33,449 bases of DNA from Hyphomonadaceae bacterium UBA1001 (GCA_002291875.1 DBAV01000255.1:418-33866), one strand, 5' to 3'. Counted from the stretch's first letter, positions 7,354-15,885 are shown. A program made the numbers and translations. Notes: generated by a model not told the origin, from the letters alone.

Positions 7354-7926
7354 CTAGGCGCGGGCCTGGCTGGCTGTGTGCCACACCTGGCGCACCATGG
7401 CGTCCGCCTCGGGCCCGATGTTGAACCAGGCCAGCCGGTCATGGGTGGCATCCACCACGATCATCCGCTCGTGCGGGCGCAGCACACGCGCCATCTGGGT
7501 GCGCACGGTCTGAACCGGACGCGCGGTGCGCAGCACCCAGGTGTTCGATGCCACCGGCGCAAACCGGCCCAGCAGGGCCAGGGCGGCCTCGAACTGGCGC
7601 GGGTCGGTGACCGACAGCTCGCACACCACCATCATGTTCGCATCCGCACCCTCGCGGTCATTGGCCGGCGCCGTGTCCGACGTGCGCAGCCGGCGCTGGG
7701 TCGGCGTGGCCGGCACGGGCGCACGCTCGGCGGTGGGTCCGGTGAAGGGCAGGGCCGACAGCGCAGCCGCGGGGCGCCAGGGGCCGTCTACCGACGGTCC
7801 GATCAGGGTGGCATCGACGACGCGACGCTCGCGCACGAAATCCTGCAGCTGGCGCAGGCGGTAAGGCCCCCAGGCGCGGCCCCTGGCCTGCACCCACCAG
7901 ATGTCGCGTTCGTCCATGCCGTTCAT
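7354..7926 (-). CDS. GYF_2/DUF4339-like domain protein
   Basis: A 190-aa protein whose N terminus (about residues 10-58; IWWVQARGRAWGPYRLRQL, then DATLIGPSVDGPWRPA) matches the GYF_2 (DUF4339) pattern, a small fold thought to bind proline-rich or other peptides. A linker of about 40 residues rich in Pro, Ala and Thr follows. The C-terminal part (from ~96) has an alpha/beta-like sequence (MMVVCELSVTDPRQFEAAL, later RMIVVDATHDRLAWFNIG) that I do not recognise. The start at 7926 is preceded by GGGAG at a good distance; an in-frame Met lies three codons later. No membrane segment is seen. The gene is convergent with lepB and divergent from the enoyl-CoA hydratase. The role is unknown. Confidence 0.75.
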   Translation of the reverse strand: MNGMDERDIWWVQARGRAWGPYRLRQLQDFVRERRVVDATLIGPSVDGPWRPAAALSALPFTGPTAERAPVPATPTQRRLRTSDTAPANDREGADANMMVVCELSVTDPRQFEAALALLGRFAPVASNTWVLRTARPVQTVRTQMARVLRPHERMIVVDATHDRLAWFNIGPEADAMVRQVWHTASQARA

Positions 7927-8049
7927 CTCGTGCTCCCGACGCGGTGTGCCGGATCGGTCCGACCCGGTTCCCTCTGGGGCGAATTGCTGCAATCACGGTG
8001 CCAGACCGCGGCCCGCGGGCGCCCGACCGTTGTTTCCAGGGGGACAAGC

Positions 8050-8853
8050 ATGAACGCGACACTCGACCAGGCCAGCCTGTCCTTCACCCGGATCGCGCGC
8101 GAGGGACGGGTGCTGACCGTCACCATCGACCGCCCCGAGGCGATGAACGCGCTGCATCCTGCGGCCAATCACGAGCTGGAGGGGGTGTTCGATGCCTTCG
8201 CCGCCGACCCCGACCTCTGGGTGGCGATCCTGACCGGCGCGGGCGAGCGCGCGTTCAGCGCGGGCAATGATCTGAAATACCAGGCCTCGGGCGGCGCCAT
8301 GAGCGTGCCGGACACCGGGTTCGCCGGGCTGACCGCGCGCTTTGGACTGACCAAGCCCGTGATCGCGGCGGTGAACGGGGTGGCCATGGGCGGCGGCTTC
8401 GAGATCGCGCTGGCCTGCGACCTGATCGTGGCATCCGACACCGCGACCTTTGCCCTGCCCGAACCGCGTGTGGGCCTTGCGGCGCTGGCCGGCGGGCTGC
8501 ACCGGCTGCCGCGCCAGATCGGGCTGAAGCAGGCGATGGGCATGATCCTGACGGGGCGGCGGGTGTCGGCCCACGAGGGCCTGCAGCTGGGCTTTGTGAA
8601 CGAGGTGACCACGCCGGGTGGGCTGATGGAGGCGGCGCGCCGCTGGGCCGGGCTGATCCTGGAGTGTTCGCCCGCCTCGATCCGTGCCTCGAAGGATGCG
8701 GTGATGCGTGGCCTCGACGAGCCAACCCTGGCGTCGGCCTATGCCAGCCAGATGCGCTATCCGGGCATCCAGGCCATGTTCCGCTCGCCCGACCTGATCG
8801 AGGGACCGATGGCGTTCGCGCAGAAGCGGGCACCGAACTGGTCGGGCCAATAG
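8050..8853 (+). CDS. enoyl-CoA hydratase/isomerase family protein (crotonase)
   Basis: A 267-aa crotonase-superfamily enzyme. The oxyanion-hole segments are FSAGNDLK (69-76) and NGVAMGGGFEIALACD (109-124). Both glutamates used by true enoyl-CoA hydratases are kept: E118 (GGFEIA) and E138 (FALPEPRVGL). This favours hydration of 2-enoyl-CoA in beta-oxidation or a related acyl-CoA pathway, although isomerase or lyase variants cannot be excluded. Length and layout are normal for the family, with a C-terminal helical trimerisation part. The ATG at 8050 follows GGGGGACAAGC. It stands alone on the plus strand: divergent from the GYF_2-like gene by 123 bp and convergent with the EamA gene, 4 bp apart, so no operon partner suggests the pathway. 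Confidence 0.93.
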   Translation: MNATLDQASLSFTRIAREGRVLTVTIDRPEAMNALHPAANHELEGVFDAFAADPDLWVAILTGAGERAFSAGNDLKYQASGGAMSVPDTGFAGLTARFGLTKPVIAAVNGVAMGGGFEIALACDLIVASDTATFALPEPRVGLAALAGGLHRLPRQIGLKQAMGMILTGRRVSAHEGLQLGFVNEVTTPGGLMEAARRWAGLILECSPASIRASKDAVMRGLDEPTLASAYASQMRYPGIQAMFRSPDLIEGPMAFAQKRAPNWSGQ

Positions 8854-8857
8854 CCCT

Positions 8858-9709
8858 TCACGCGAGGCGCAGGGCGACGGCCCCGACGACGATGGCGCCG
8901 GCGCCGGCGACCCGGCTCCAGTGCGCGCCTTCGCGCAGGAACAGCACCGCGATGACCAGGGCGAACGCGATCGAGGTTTCGCGCAGGGCGGCCACCATGG
9001 CGATCGGCGCCTGGGTCGTCGCCCACAGCACGATGCCATAGGCGGCGGAACTGACCAGCCCGCCAGCCAGCCCCAGCCGCCAGCGGGCGAAGATGGGGAC
9101 CAGCCGTGTGCCCCCGGGGCCGCGTGCCGCCTCGATCGCCAGGTTGGCCGCGCCGCACAGCAGGTTCAGCCACACGATCCAGCTGAGCGCCGACCCCGCG
9201 ATCCGCGTGCCGGTGCCGTCGATCAGGGTATAGATCGAGATCAGGCAGGCGGTCGCCAGCGCAAGGCCGACCGCCGTCTGCAGGCCGGCACCCGTGCCGC
9301 GTGCCCACGCCGGAACGGTCAGGATCAGCGCCCCCAGCGTCACCATCAGGATGCCGATCCATCCGGCCGTGCCGGGCCATTCGGCCAGCAACACCGCCCC
9401 GCCGATGGCCGTCAGCAGCGGTGCGACCCCGCGCGCCAGCGGATAGACCAGGCCCAGATCCCCCAGGCGATAACTTTGCGCCATCACCCGCAGATAGACC
9501 ACATGGACCGCCACGCTGGCCGCCATCCATGGCCAGGCCTCGGCCGGCAGGGGCGCCACGAACGCCACCAGGGGCAGGGCCGCCACGCCCGACAGCACCG
9601 CCATCGACATCGTCAGCGCGTGCGGATCGGTGTCGCGCTTGATCGCCGCACTCCAGGTGGCGTGCAGGGCAGCGGCCACCAGCACCGCCAGGAACACCGC
9701 GGTGGTCAT
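8858..9709 (-). CDS. EamA/DMT-family transporter
   Basis: A 283-aa integral membrane protein with about ten hydrophobic segments in two five-helix halves (roughly 1-140 and 150-283), the pattern of the drug/metabolite transporter (EamA) family. Typical pieces are YLRVMAQSYRLGDLGLVYPL, near the end of the first half, and the second-half APIAMVAALRETSIAFALVI, followed by FLREGAHWSRVAGAGAIVVG. Members export or import small metabolites such as amino acids; the substrate cannot be told. The ATG at 9709 lies 10 bp after the stop of the ribbon-helix-helix gene, and that gene overlaps the flavin reductase gene, so the three are probably co-transcribed. Confidence 0.92.
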   Translation of the reverse strand: MTTAVFLAVLVAAALHATWSAAIKRDTDPHALTMSMAVLSGVAALPLVAFVAPLPAEAWPWMAASVAVHVVYLRVMAQSYRLGDLGLVYPLARGVAPLLTAIGGAVLLAEWPGTAGWIGILMVTLGALILTVPAWARGTGAGLQTAVGLALATACLISIYTLIDGTGTRIAGSALSWIVWLNLLCGAANLAIEAARGPGGTRLVPIFARWRLGLAGGLVSSAAYGIVLWATTQAPIAMVAALRETSIAFALVIAVLFLREGAHWSRVAGAGAIVVGAVALRLA

Positions 9710-9719
9710 GGCCGCCGGG

Positions 9720-9938
9720 TCACCGGCCTTCGCCGCGGACGAAGGCCAGGGCCGCCAGCCGCAGGGCGCTGGCCAGGGGCCGGCCTGCGCGGGCGGCATC
9801 GATGTCGTTGACCAGGGCCGCCAGGGACTGGTCGCGCGCGCGGGCCATCGCCTCGAGCACCGCCCAGAATTCGGGTTCCAGCGCAACGCTGGTCGCGTGC
9901 CCCGCGAGCGACAGCGACCTCTTGCGCAGCCACGCCAT
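9720..9938 (-). CDS. ribbon-helix-helix domain protein (RHH_4 type)
   Basis: A 72-aa protein whose sequence (KRSLSLAGHATSVALEPEFW, then ALVNDIDAARAGRPLASALR) follows the RHH_4 family closely: a short beta strand, a TSV.LEPEFW motif and two helices. This family is widespread in Alphaproteobacteria and is assumed to bind DNA as a dimer; targets are not known. Its ATG shares one base with the stop of the flavin reductase gene (TGATG), so translation is probably coupled. The EamA gene follows after 10 bp. A regulator placed inside a reductase-transporter transcript may act on the same genes, but this is inference. Confidence 0.88.
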   Translation of the reverse strand: MAWLRKRSLSLAGHATSVALEPEFWAVLEAMARARDQSLAALVNDIDAARAGRPLASALRLAALAFVRGEGR

Positions 9939-11056
9939 CAGGTCAGGACAGCGAGCTGCTCGGGACCATAGGGGGTCAGCTCGGCGAACCGCCCGTCGCG
10001 CACCTTTTCGGCCCAGTCGGGATCGGACAGAAGAGCCCGCCCCACCGCCGCCAGGTCCACCTCGCCGCGCTCCATCATGTCCATCAGCGTGCCCAGCCGG
10101 GCCAGGCCCTCGGCCGCCGACGCCCGCTCGCCGCGGAAGGCACCCAGAAAGTCCTTGTCCAGCCCGATCGAGCCGACCGTGATGACCGGCACACCCGCCA
10201 GGCGCCGGGTCCAGCCCGCCAGGTTCATCCGCGGATCCAGATCGGGGAATTCGGGCTCCCAGAAGCGCCGGGTCGAGCAGTGGAACACATCGACGCCCGC
10301 GTCCTTCAGCGGCGCGAGAAAGGCGCCCAGCGCCTCGGGTGTCTCGGCCAGGCGCGCGGCATAGTCCTGCTGTTTCCACTGCGAAAAACGCAGGATCAGC
10401 ACGGTGTCGGCGGGAATGGCGGCGCGCACGGCGCGCACGATCTCGGCAGCAAAGCGGGTGCGGGCGGGCAGGTCGCCGCCATAGCGGTCCTCGCGCCGGT
10501 TCGAGCGCTCCCAGAAGAACTGGTCGATCAGATAGCCGTGCGCGCCGTGCAGCTCGATGGCGTCAAAGCCCCGCGCGACCGACTCGGCTGCGGCGCGGGC
10601 AAAGGCGGCCACGGTGTCGGCGATGTCCTCCTCGGACATCGGGGCGCCGACCGGCTTGCCCGAACCCGACAGCCCGGATGGACCGTCCGACGCCGCGTCC
10701 GGCGACGGCCCCTCGCCCGGCTTGCGCACCATGCCGACATGCCACAGCTGCGGGGCGATCCTGCCGCCGGCGGCGTGGACCTCGGCCACCACGCTGCGCC
10801 AGCCCTCCAGCGCATCGGGAGCATGGATATTGGGAATCGAGGGGTCGTTCGAGGCGCCCGGACGGCCCACCGTGACGCCCTCGGTCACGATCAGCCCCAC
10901 GCCATGGGCCGCGCGGCGGCGATAATAGGCGGCGACATCCGGCCCGGGCACCCCACCGGGCGATTTCTGGCGCGTCATCGGCGCCATCACGACGCGGTTG
11001 GCCAGGGTCAGCGATTTCAGGGTGAAGGGGGCGAACAGCGGCGAGACATCGATCAT
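9938..11056 (-). CDS. NADH:flavin oxidoreductase (Old Yellow Enzyme family)
   Basis: A 372-aa FMN-dependent TIM-barrel ene-reductase. The N terminus (LFAPFTLKSLTLANRVVMAP) is typical. The active-site motif ELHGAHGYL supplies the H170/H173 pair that binds the substrate oxygen and the proton donor Tyr175, followed by the family signature QFFWERSNRREDRYGG (179-194). ITVGSIG (in the ~290s) and AAVGRALLSDPDW are the FMN-phosphate strands. There is no C-terminal Fe-S/FAD extension, so it is an OYE-type reductase rather than a 2,4-dienoyl-CoA reductase. The reaction is reduction of activated C=C bonds with NAD(P)H; the natural substrate is unknown. It heads a likely operon with the RHH protein and the EamA transporter and starts 49 bp after the hybrid kinase stop. 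Confidence 0.93.
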   Translation of the reverse strand: MIDVSPLFAPFTLKSLTLANRVVMAPMTRQKSPGGVPGPDVAAYYRRRAAHGVGLIVTEGVTVGRPGASNDPSIPNIHAPDALEGWRSVVAEVHAAGGRIAPQLWHVGMVRKPGEGPSPDAASDGPSGLSGSGKPVGAPMSEEDIADTVAAFARAAAESVARGFDAIELHGAHGYLIDQFFWERSNRREDRYGGDLPARTRFAAEIVRAVRAAIPADTVLILRFSQWKQQDYAARLAETPEALGAFLAPLKDAGVDVFHCSTRRFWEPEFPDLDPRMNLAGWTRRLAGVPVITVGSIGLDKDFLGAFRGERASAAEGLARLGTLMDMMERGEVDLAAVGRALLSDPDWAEKVRDGRFAELTPYGPEQLAVLT

Positions 11057-11105
11057 GCGCGCCTGCTACGCGGCCCGCACCGCCCTGTCAGCCCGTATCC
11101 CTGCG

Positions 11106-13337
11106 TCAGGCGGCGTGCTCGACCGCACCCCCGCGCGCGGCGGCCGACAGCAGCTCGCGGAACAGCTCGTCGGGGCGGATCGGCTTGGCGACATGGCCGT
11201 CCATGCCGGCGGCCAGATAGGCCTCGACCTGGTGGGCCATGGCATTGGCGGTCAGGGCGATGATCGGTGTGCGGTGCAGCCCGCCCTCGGCCTCCAGGCG
11301 GCGGATTTCGCGGGTGGCGGTGGGCCCGTCGCAGACCGGCATCTGCACGTCCATCAACACGAGGTCGAACATGCCCTGCTGCCATGCCTCGACCGCCAGC
11401 TGGCCATTGTCGACGATGGTGACCTCGATCCCGATCTGGGCCAGCAGGGTGCGCAGCACCAGCTGGTTCACCGGGTTGTCCTCGGCGGCGAGGATACGCA
11501 GCCCCTCGCCTGGGCCGTCATCCGGGGCGGTCAGCGGCGTCAGGTCCTCGGCCCGGGGCGCGGGGGTGTGGACGGCCGCGCACGGCTCGACCACCACGCT
11601 GAAGGTGAAGGTCGCGCCCTCGCCGGGCGCGCTTTCGACCGTGATGCGCCCGTCCATCAGCTCGACCAGGCCGCGTGACAGCGCCAGCCCCAGCCCCGAA
11701 CCGCCAAAGCGGCGGGTGGTCGAGCTGTCGGCCTGGACGAATTTCGAAAACAGTCTGGACTGGGTTTCGGCCGACATGCCGATGCCGGTATCGCGCACCT
11801 GCCAGAACAGGCGGGCGGCGCCGTTCGCGTGCGCCTCGGCCCACACCCGCACACGCACCTCGCCCGTCTCGGTGAACTTCACCGCATTCGACAGCAGGTT
11901 GTAGAGCACCTGGCGGATGCGGGTGGGGTCGCCCTGGAAGGACCGCCGGGCGCTGGGGTCGATCTCGACCGCAAAGGACAGGTTCTTCTGGTGGGCCTTC
12001 AGGGTGAACAGGGCCTGGGCACCGATCGCCAGGTCCTCGACATCGAAGGGGATCGACTCGATCTCGACGCGGCCCGCCTCGACCTTGGCCAGGTCCAGGA
12101 TGTCGTTCAGCACCGCCAGCAGCGCCTCGCCCGAGTCGACGATGACATCCACCATCTCGGCCTGGCGCGGTGCCAGCGTGGTCGCGCGCAGCCCGTGCGC
12201 CATGCCCAGCACACCGTTCAGCGGGGTGCGGATCTCGTGGCTCATGGCGGCCAAGAAGGATGACTTGGCCTCGTTGGCGCTTTCCGCATGCCGTCGCGCG
12301 GCATCCAGCTGTCGCGATCGTGCCTGCAGCGTGTCCCACGCGCGCTCGAAGGCCCGGCCCAGCTCGCCCAGCTCGTCGCGCCGCTGCATCACGCCCGGCG
12401 CGCAGAAGATTCCGTCGCGCTCGGCGTTCAGGGCACTCTGCGTCAGGTTCGCCAGCGGCTGCAGGATGAAGCGGCGCCCGAACATCACGGTCGCGCCGAC
12501 GATGACCAGCCCGAACAGCAGGCCGACCAGCCCCGCCTTGGTGATGGCCGAGATCGACAGCTGCAGGGCGGTGCGCGGCGCCGTCAGCTCGAGCAGGGCC
12601 AGCGGCGCCCGGGTGTCGGGATCGACAAGGAAGGCGAATGCGCTCAGCTGGTCGGCACTCAGCGCCAGCGTCTGGACCTCACCGCGACCGAGGGGCCCCT
12701 CGAAACCTGCCGGCGTGAAGGTCAGCGGGCGGACCTCGAACGCAACGCCGGTCAGGGCGCGGATACGCCCCAGCGTTTCGGCATCCAGCAGGCGCACCGC
12801 GACCAAGGTACCGTGTGCGCCGGCGTCGAGCCGTCGGCGAACCGGCTCGAGCGCGACCAGCGCGAACCCGTCGGCCGTCGGCGCCATGAACATCTTGGGG
12901 TCCGCAGGGTTGAGCGAGGCCGCCCACCGCCGGTCCTCGCGCGGCAGGACCAGCGGCAGGAAGGCCGCGGCCCCGTACGCCCCGTCGCGCTCCATCGACA
13001 GGCGCGTCACGCCATCGGTATCGTGCAGTCGCAGCACATCGACGTCCGACGAGATCATCGACGCCTGGCTGGGGACCAGGGCGGACGCACCCTGCCATGG
13101 CCGCTCCATGAAGCGGTTGGTCACCTCGCCGGTGGCCCAGGCCCGCGCATAGCGGTTCAGGTCGTCCTTCTCGGAATCCAGCGCATGCTGGACCAGGTGC
13201 ATCTGCTCGGAGGCGTGCTCGCGCTCGATCGCGCTCACCGCGTCGGTGAAGGACCCGGCCACCACAAGGCCGCACACTACCGCAAGGCTGGACGCGGCGG
13301 CGCAGGTGGCGGCAAGCAAGGCGTGGTTGAGGCGCAT
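11106..13337 (-). CDS. hybrid sensor histidine kinase/response regulator with CHASE4-like sensor (kinase 1)
   Basis: A 743-aa inner-membrane hybrid kinase. The order is TM1 (about 5-30); a periplasmic CHASE4-like sensor (about 35-255) with HALDSEKDDLNRYARAWATG near its start; TM2 (about 268-288); a HAMP-like linker; HisKA with the phosphoacceptor His367 (MSHEIRTPLNG); HATPase_c with the N box NLLSNAVKFTE, G1 DTGIGM and G2 GGSGLGLAL; and a REC domain with acidic pocket AAEDNPVNQ, phospho-Asp663 (LMDVQMP) and Lys718 (AKP). All catalytic residues look intact. There is no Hpt or output domain, so signal must pass to a separate Hpt protein or regulator not in this window. The ATG at 13337 follows GGAG; an ATG 11 codons earlier is less well placed. 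Confidence 0.93.
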   Translation of the reverse strand: MRLNHALLAATCAAASSLAVVCGLVVAGSFTDAVSAIEREHASEQMHLVQHALDSEKDDLNRYARAWATGEVTNRFMERPWQGASALVPSQASMISSDVDVLRLHDTDGVTRLSMERDGAYGAAAFLPLVLPREDRRWAASLNPADPKMFMAPTADGFALVALEPVRRRLDAGAHGTLVAVRLLDAETLGRIRALTGVAFEVRPLTFTPAGFEGPLGRGEVQTLALSADQLSAFAFLVDPDTRAPLALLELTAPRTALQLSISAITKAGLVGLLFGLVIVGATVMFGRRFILQPLANLTQSALNAERDGIFCAPGVMQRRDELGELGRAFERAWDTLQARSRQLDAARRHAESANEAKSSFLAAMSHEIRTPLNGVLGMAHGLRATTLAPRQAEMVDVIVDSGEALLAVLNDILDLAKVEAGRVEIESIPFDVEDLAIGAQALFTLKAHQKNLSFAVEIDPSARRSFQGDPTRIRQVLYNLLSNAVKFTETGEVRVRVWAEAHANGAARLFWQVRDTGIGMSAETQSRLFSKFVQADSSTTRRFGGSGLGLALSRGLVELMDGRITVESAPGEGATFTFSVVVEPCAAVHTPAPRAEDLTPLTAPDDGPGEGLRILAAEDNPVNQLVLRTLLAQIGIEVTIVDNGQLAVEAWQQGMFDLVLMDVQMPVCDGPTATREIRRLEAEGGLHRTPIIALTANAMAHQVEAYLAAGMDGHVAKPIRPDELFRELLSAAARGGAVEHAA

Positions 13338-13423
13338 GGTGGCTCCGACGACGCCGGAGTGTTGGCACACACCTCTCTAGATTCCGTCAATGTGAGGCCT
13401 TTTCGGCCTTCGGGACGGCGTGG

Positions 13424-14263
13424 TCAGCGCGCGCCGCCGAACAGCTGCGACAGCCAGCCGCGCTCGCGCTGCTGGTCCTCGGTCAGCACCTCGACCCCGC
13501 GGCCCGTCATCAGGGTATAGGTGCGCCGATACCAGTCGCTGCCGGGGAAATTGTGCCCAAGGACCGCAGCGGCCCGTTGGGCCTGCTCGGTCATGCCCAC
13601 TGAGAGATAGGATTCGACCAGGCGGTGCAGGGCCTCGGGGGCGTGGGTGGTGCGCTGGAACTGCGGGTTGACCACCACATTGCGAAAGCGGTTGATGGCC
13701 GCAAGGTGCAGGTCGCGGCGCAGATAGAACCGTCCGACCGCCATCTCCTTGCCGGCCAGCTGGTCATAGACCATCTCGATCTTCAGGCGCGCATCGGCGG
13801 CATAGGGCGAGTCCGGGAACCGGTTCGCCGCGTCGCGCAGCGCCTGCAGCGCGTTCTCGGTGGTGCGCTGGTCGCGGCCGACATCGAGGATCTGCTCGAA
13901 ATGGCTCAGCGCGATCAGGTAATAGGCATAGGGCGCGCTGTCATTGCCCGGGTGCAAGGCCAGGAATTGCTGGGCCGCCGCGATCGCCTGATCATAGCGG
14001 TTCATGGAATAGTTGGCATAGGCGTTCATCAGCATGGCGCGCCGCGCCCAGGCCGAGAACGGGTGCTGGCGCTGGACTTCCTCGAAGCCGGCGGCCGCCT
14101 CGACGAAGAGCCGGCGATCCAGCGCGCGCGCCGCCTGGTTGTAGAGCGCTTCGACGGGCTGCTCGACGAACTGCTGCTGCTCGCGTGCCTCGCGTGAGCC
14201 TGCACATCCCGCCAGCGCGGCGGTGAGTGCGACGGCGAGCAGACCGGAACGTGCGAACCGCAT
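13424..14263 (-). CDS. bamD: outer membrane protein assembly factor BamD
   Basis: A 279-aa lipoprotein of the BAM complex, which inserts beta-barrel proteins into the outer membrane. The signal peptide MRFARSGLLAVALTAALAGC ends in a lipobox with Cys20. The rest holds TPR-like helical repeats typical of BamD: EALYNQAARALDRRLFVEAA, FEEVQRQHPFSAWARRAMLM, YDQAIAAAQQFLALHPGN, AYYLIALSHFEQILDVGRDQ and a later RNVVVNPQFQRTTHAPEALH segment. The length is usual for alphaproteobacteria. GGAGG precedes the ATG at 14263. The ORF stays open upstream but without a suitable site. It is divergent from the XRE regulator gene and lies upstream of kinase 1 on the same strand; lpxC and recN, common BamD neighbours, are not here. 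Confidence 0.95.
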   Translation of the reverse strand: MRFARSGLLAVALTAALAGCAGSREAREQQQFVEQPVEALYNQAARALDRRLFVEAAAGFEEVQRQHPFSAWARRAMLMNAYANYSMNRYDQAIAAAQQFLALHPGNDSAPYAYYLIALSHFEQILDVGRDQRTTENALQALRDAANRFPDSPYAADARLKIEMVYDQLAGKEMAVGRFYLRRDLHLAAINRFRNVVVNPQFQRTTHAPEALHRLVESYLSVGMTEQAQRAAAVLGHNFPGSDWYRRTYTLMTGRGVEVLTEDQQRERGWLSQLFGGAR

Positions 14264-14427
14264 GGACAACCTCCGAGGCCGCGCGCGGCGGACAGGACCG
14301 CCGCGACGTGTAGACCGCACCCCCGATGACGCCAAGGGCATGCACCAGTTCGATGCCGAACGGTCCCCCTCGACTGTGTTCGTGACCAAAGACGCACGCG
14401 ATCGTGACACAAACCGACACATTCGAT

Positions 14428-14455
14428 TTGACGCGCACATGCAACAGCGTATCTG
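14428..14455 (+). promoter_or_regulatory. candidate promoter for the XRE regulator gene
   Basis: TTGACG (14428-14433), a 16-nt spacer and TATCTG (14450-14455) form a sigma-70-like pair on the plus strand. Transcription would start near 14462, about 50 nt before the XRE start codon. It lies in the 249-bp divergent region between bamD and the regulator. Confidence 0.4.
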
Positions 14456-14512
14456 TGTCCACTGTGCGGTCAGGCGCCGCGGGTTGGGAATACGGGTCGG
14501 AAGGTGTTCGGC

Positions 14513-15040
14513 ATGCAGGAAGAGCGGCTGGACGGATCGCGTCAGGCGGCCCGCATCGACGTCCATGTCGGCGAGCGCATCCGCCGCCGCCGCACCGTGA
14601 TGGGCTATACCCAGGAGCAACTGGCCGAAGCGCTGGCGATCTCGTACCAGCAGGTGCAGAAATACGAGACCGGCTCGAACCGCGTCAGCGCGGGCCGGCT
14701 CTATCAGATCGCCGCCTATCTGGATGTTCCGGTGGCCTTCTTCTTCGAGGGCATCACCGAGATTTCCGCTGCCGAGAGCACCATGCCCGCCGGCGGCAGC
14801 CGCGCCACCATCGAGCTGGTGCGGGCGTTCAACGGCATTTCCGATCCCGGCGTGCGCTCAGCCCTGGCCAGCCTGGCCAAGAGCCTTTCCGGCGGCGAGA
14901 TTGTCAGCGCGCCCGGCCCATCCCTCGAAAACGGCCATGACCCGTCCCACCACCAGGGCGGCGGCGCGCCCGGGCTCGGCCAGTCGCCGGCCCGGGGCCA
15001 TGCCGGCTATGGGCGCGGCGGTCACGACAGCGATATGTGA
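14513..15040 (+). CDS. XRE-family helix-turn-helix transcriptional regulator
   Basis: A 175-aa Cro/CI-type regulator. The HTH domain covers about residues 19-75: VGERIRRRRTVMGYTQEQLA, then ALAISYQQVQKYETGSNRVS with the recognition helix, and LYQIAAYLDVPVAFFFEG. This is the common short alphaproteobacterial form; a helical segment (97-127; IELVRAFNGISDPGVRSALA) follows. The last ~40 residues are a Gly/His/Pro-rich tail that looks disordered and is unusual for this family. The ATG at 14513 has GGAAGG eight bases upstream; a GTG three codons earlier sits inside that site. It is divergent from bamD and convergent with the OmpA-like gene. DNA binding is clear from the domain; targets are unknown. 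Confidence 0.9.
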   Translation: MQEERLDGSRQAARIDVHVGERIRRRRTVMGYTQEQLAEALAISYQQVQKYETGSNRVSAGRLYQIAAYLDVPVAFFFEGITEISAAESTMPAGGSRATIELVRAFNGISDPGVRSALASLAKSLSGGEIVSAPGPSLENGHDPSHHQGGGAPGLGQSPARGHAGYGRGGHDSDM

Positions 15041-15044
15041 TCGC

Positions 15045-15063
15045 GCGCCCGCGCAAAGGGCGC
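15045..15063. terminator. hairpin between convergent XRE and OmpA-like genes
   Basis: GCGCCC (15045-15050) and GGGCGC (15058-15063) can pair around a 7-nt loop in the 35-bp gap between two convergent genes. No U-tract follows on either strand, so intrinsic termination is only possible, not shown. Confidence 0.25.
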
Positions 15064-15075
15064 CCGTGCAGGCGC

Positions 15076-15885
15076 TCAGCCGCCGGCGGGGGCATCCATC
15101 GACGGCGTGACGGTGAACTCGATGCGGCGATTGCGGGCTTCGGCCTCGGGCGTTCCGGCGGTATCCAGCAGGCGCGCCTCGCCATAGCCCACAGCGGCCA
15201 GCGAGGCCGCCGGCACGCCGCGCGACACCAGGTGCGCCTTCACGGCCTCGGCACGGTCGCGCGACAGCGCCAGGTTCGACGCGTCGTCGCCGGTGGTCGA
15301 CGTGTGCCCGCCGACCTCGATGCGGTGGGCCTCGCAGCGCATGGCGACACCCGTCAGCGCATCCAGCAGGCGCGCGCTGGCCGGTTCGATTTCGGCCGAG
15401 CCTTCACGGAAGGCCACGAAGCGCCCGGCCAGCGTCTCTCCGAAGGCGGCCTGGCAGCGTGCAATGTCCGGGCGTTCGCCCAGTGCCACCAAGGCGGCCC
15501 CCAGGCCCGCCTCGCCGCCCTCGACGCCCAGCGCATCGACCACCAGAAAGCCCCCGGCCTCGGGCGAGGCGCGCACGGCTGCCTCGGCGGCAGTCCATGC
15601 CGCATCGCGCGTGCCGGGGTCGGGTGCGGTGCCGGCCACGATGACATCGCGCGTGCCCGCCGAAACCGACACGAAGTCAAAACCGCGCTGCTCGCGCAGC
15701 ATCTGGTTGATCTGGACCACCCATGGTGCCTGGTCGAGGCCCGCGCGGCCGCCCTGCTGGGCGCCGAACACGGTCACCGCGACGACCACGCCGAGGGCCA
15801 GGACCACCGCGCCGCCGACCACCGACCAGATGATGGCCCAGGGGGTGTCGTCGGTGTCCTCGTCGGTGCGTTGGTCGGTCGCCAT
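15076..15885 (-). CDS. OmpA-family protein with N-terminal membrane anchor
   Basis: A 269-aa protein with a charged N terminus (MATDQRTDEDTDDTPW), one transmembrane helix (about 16-41) and a periplasmic part ending in an OmpA_C-like domain (about 155-258). Conserved pieces are FREGSAEIEPASARLLDAL, IEVGGHTSTTGDDASNLALS, the Arg of SRDRAEAV, and NRRIEFTV. In the peptidoglycan-binding loop the usual GHTD is GHTS, so the Asp that pairs with diaminopimelate is replaced by Ser. Cys144 and Cys184 may form a disulfide. Segment 70-140 is probably a separate small domain. It probably links the inner membrane to the cell wall or periplasm. It lies 84 bp after the uncharacterised 330-aa gene on the same strand. 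Confidence 0.88.
   Translation of the reverse strand: MATDQRTDEDTDDTPWAIIWSVVGGAVVLALGVVVAVTVFGAQQGGRAGLDQAPWVVQINQMLREQRGFDFVSVSAGTRDVIVAGTAPDPGTRDAAWTAAEAAVRASPEAGGFLVVDALGVEGGEAGLGAALVALGERPDIARCQAAFGETLAGRFVAFREGSAEIEPASARLLDALTGVAMRCEAHRIEVGGHTSTTGDDASNLALSRDRAEAVKAHLVSRGVPAASLAAVGYGEARLLDTAGTPEAEARNRRIEFTVTPSMDAPAGG

Noticed and set aside
13395..13409. AGGCC/GGCCT hairpin between bamD and kinase 1
   Set aside because: The stem is only 5 bp and no U-tract follows on the minus strand, so I do not call it a terminator.
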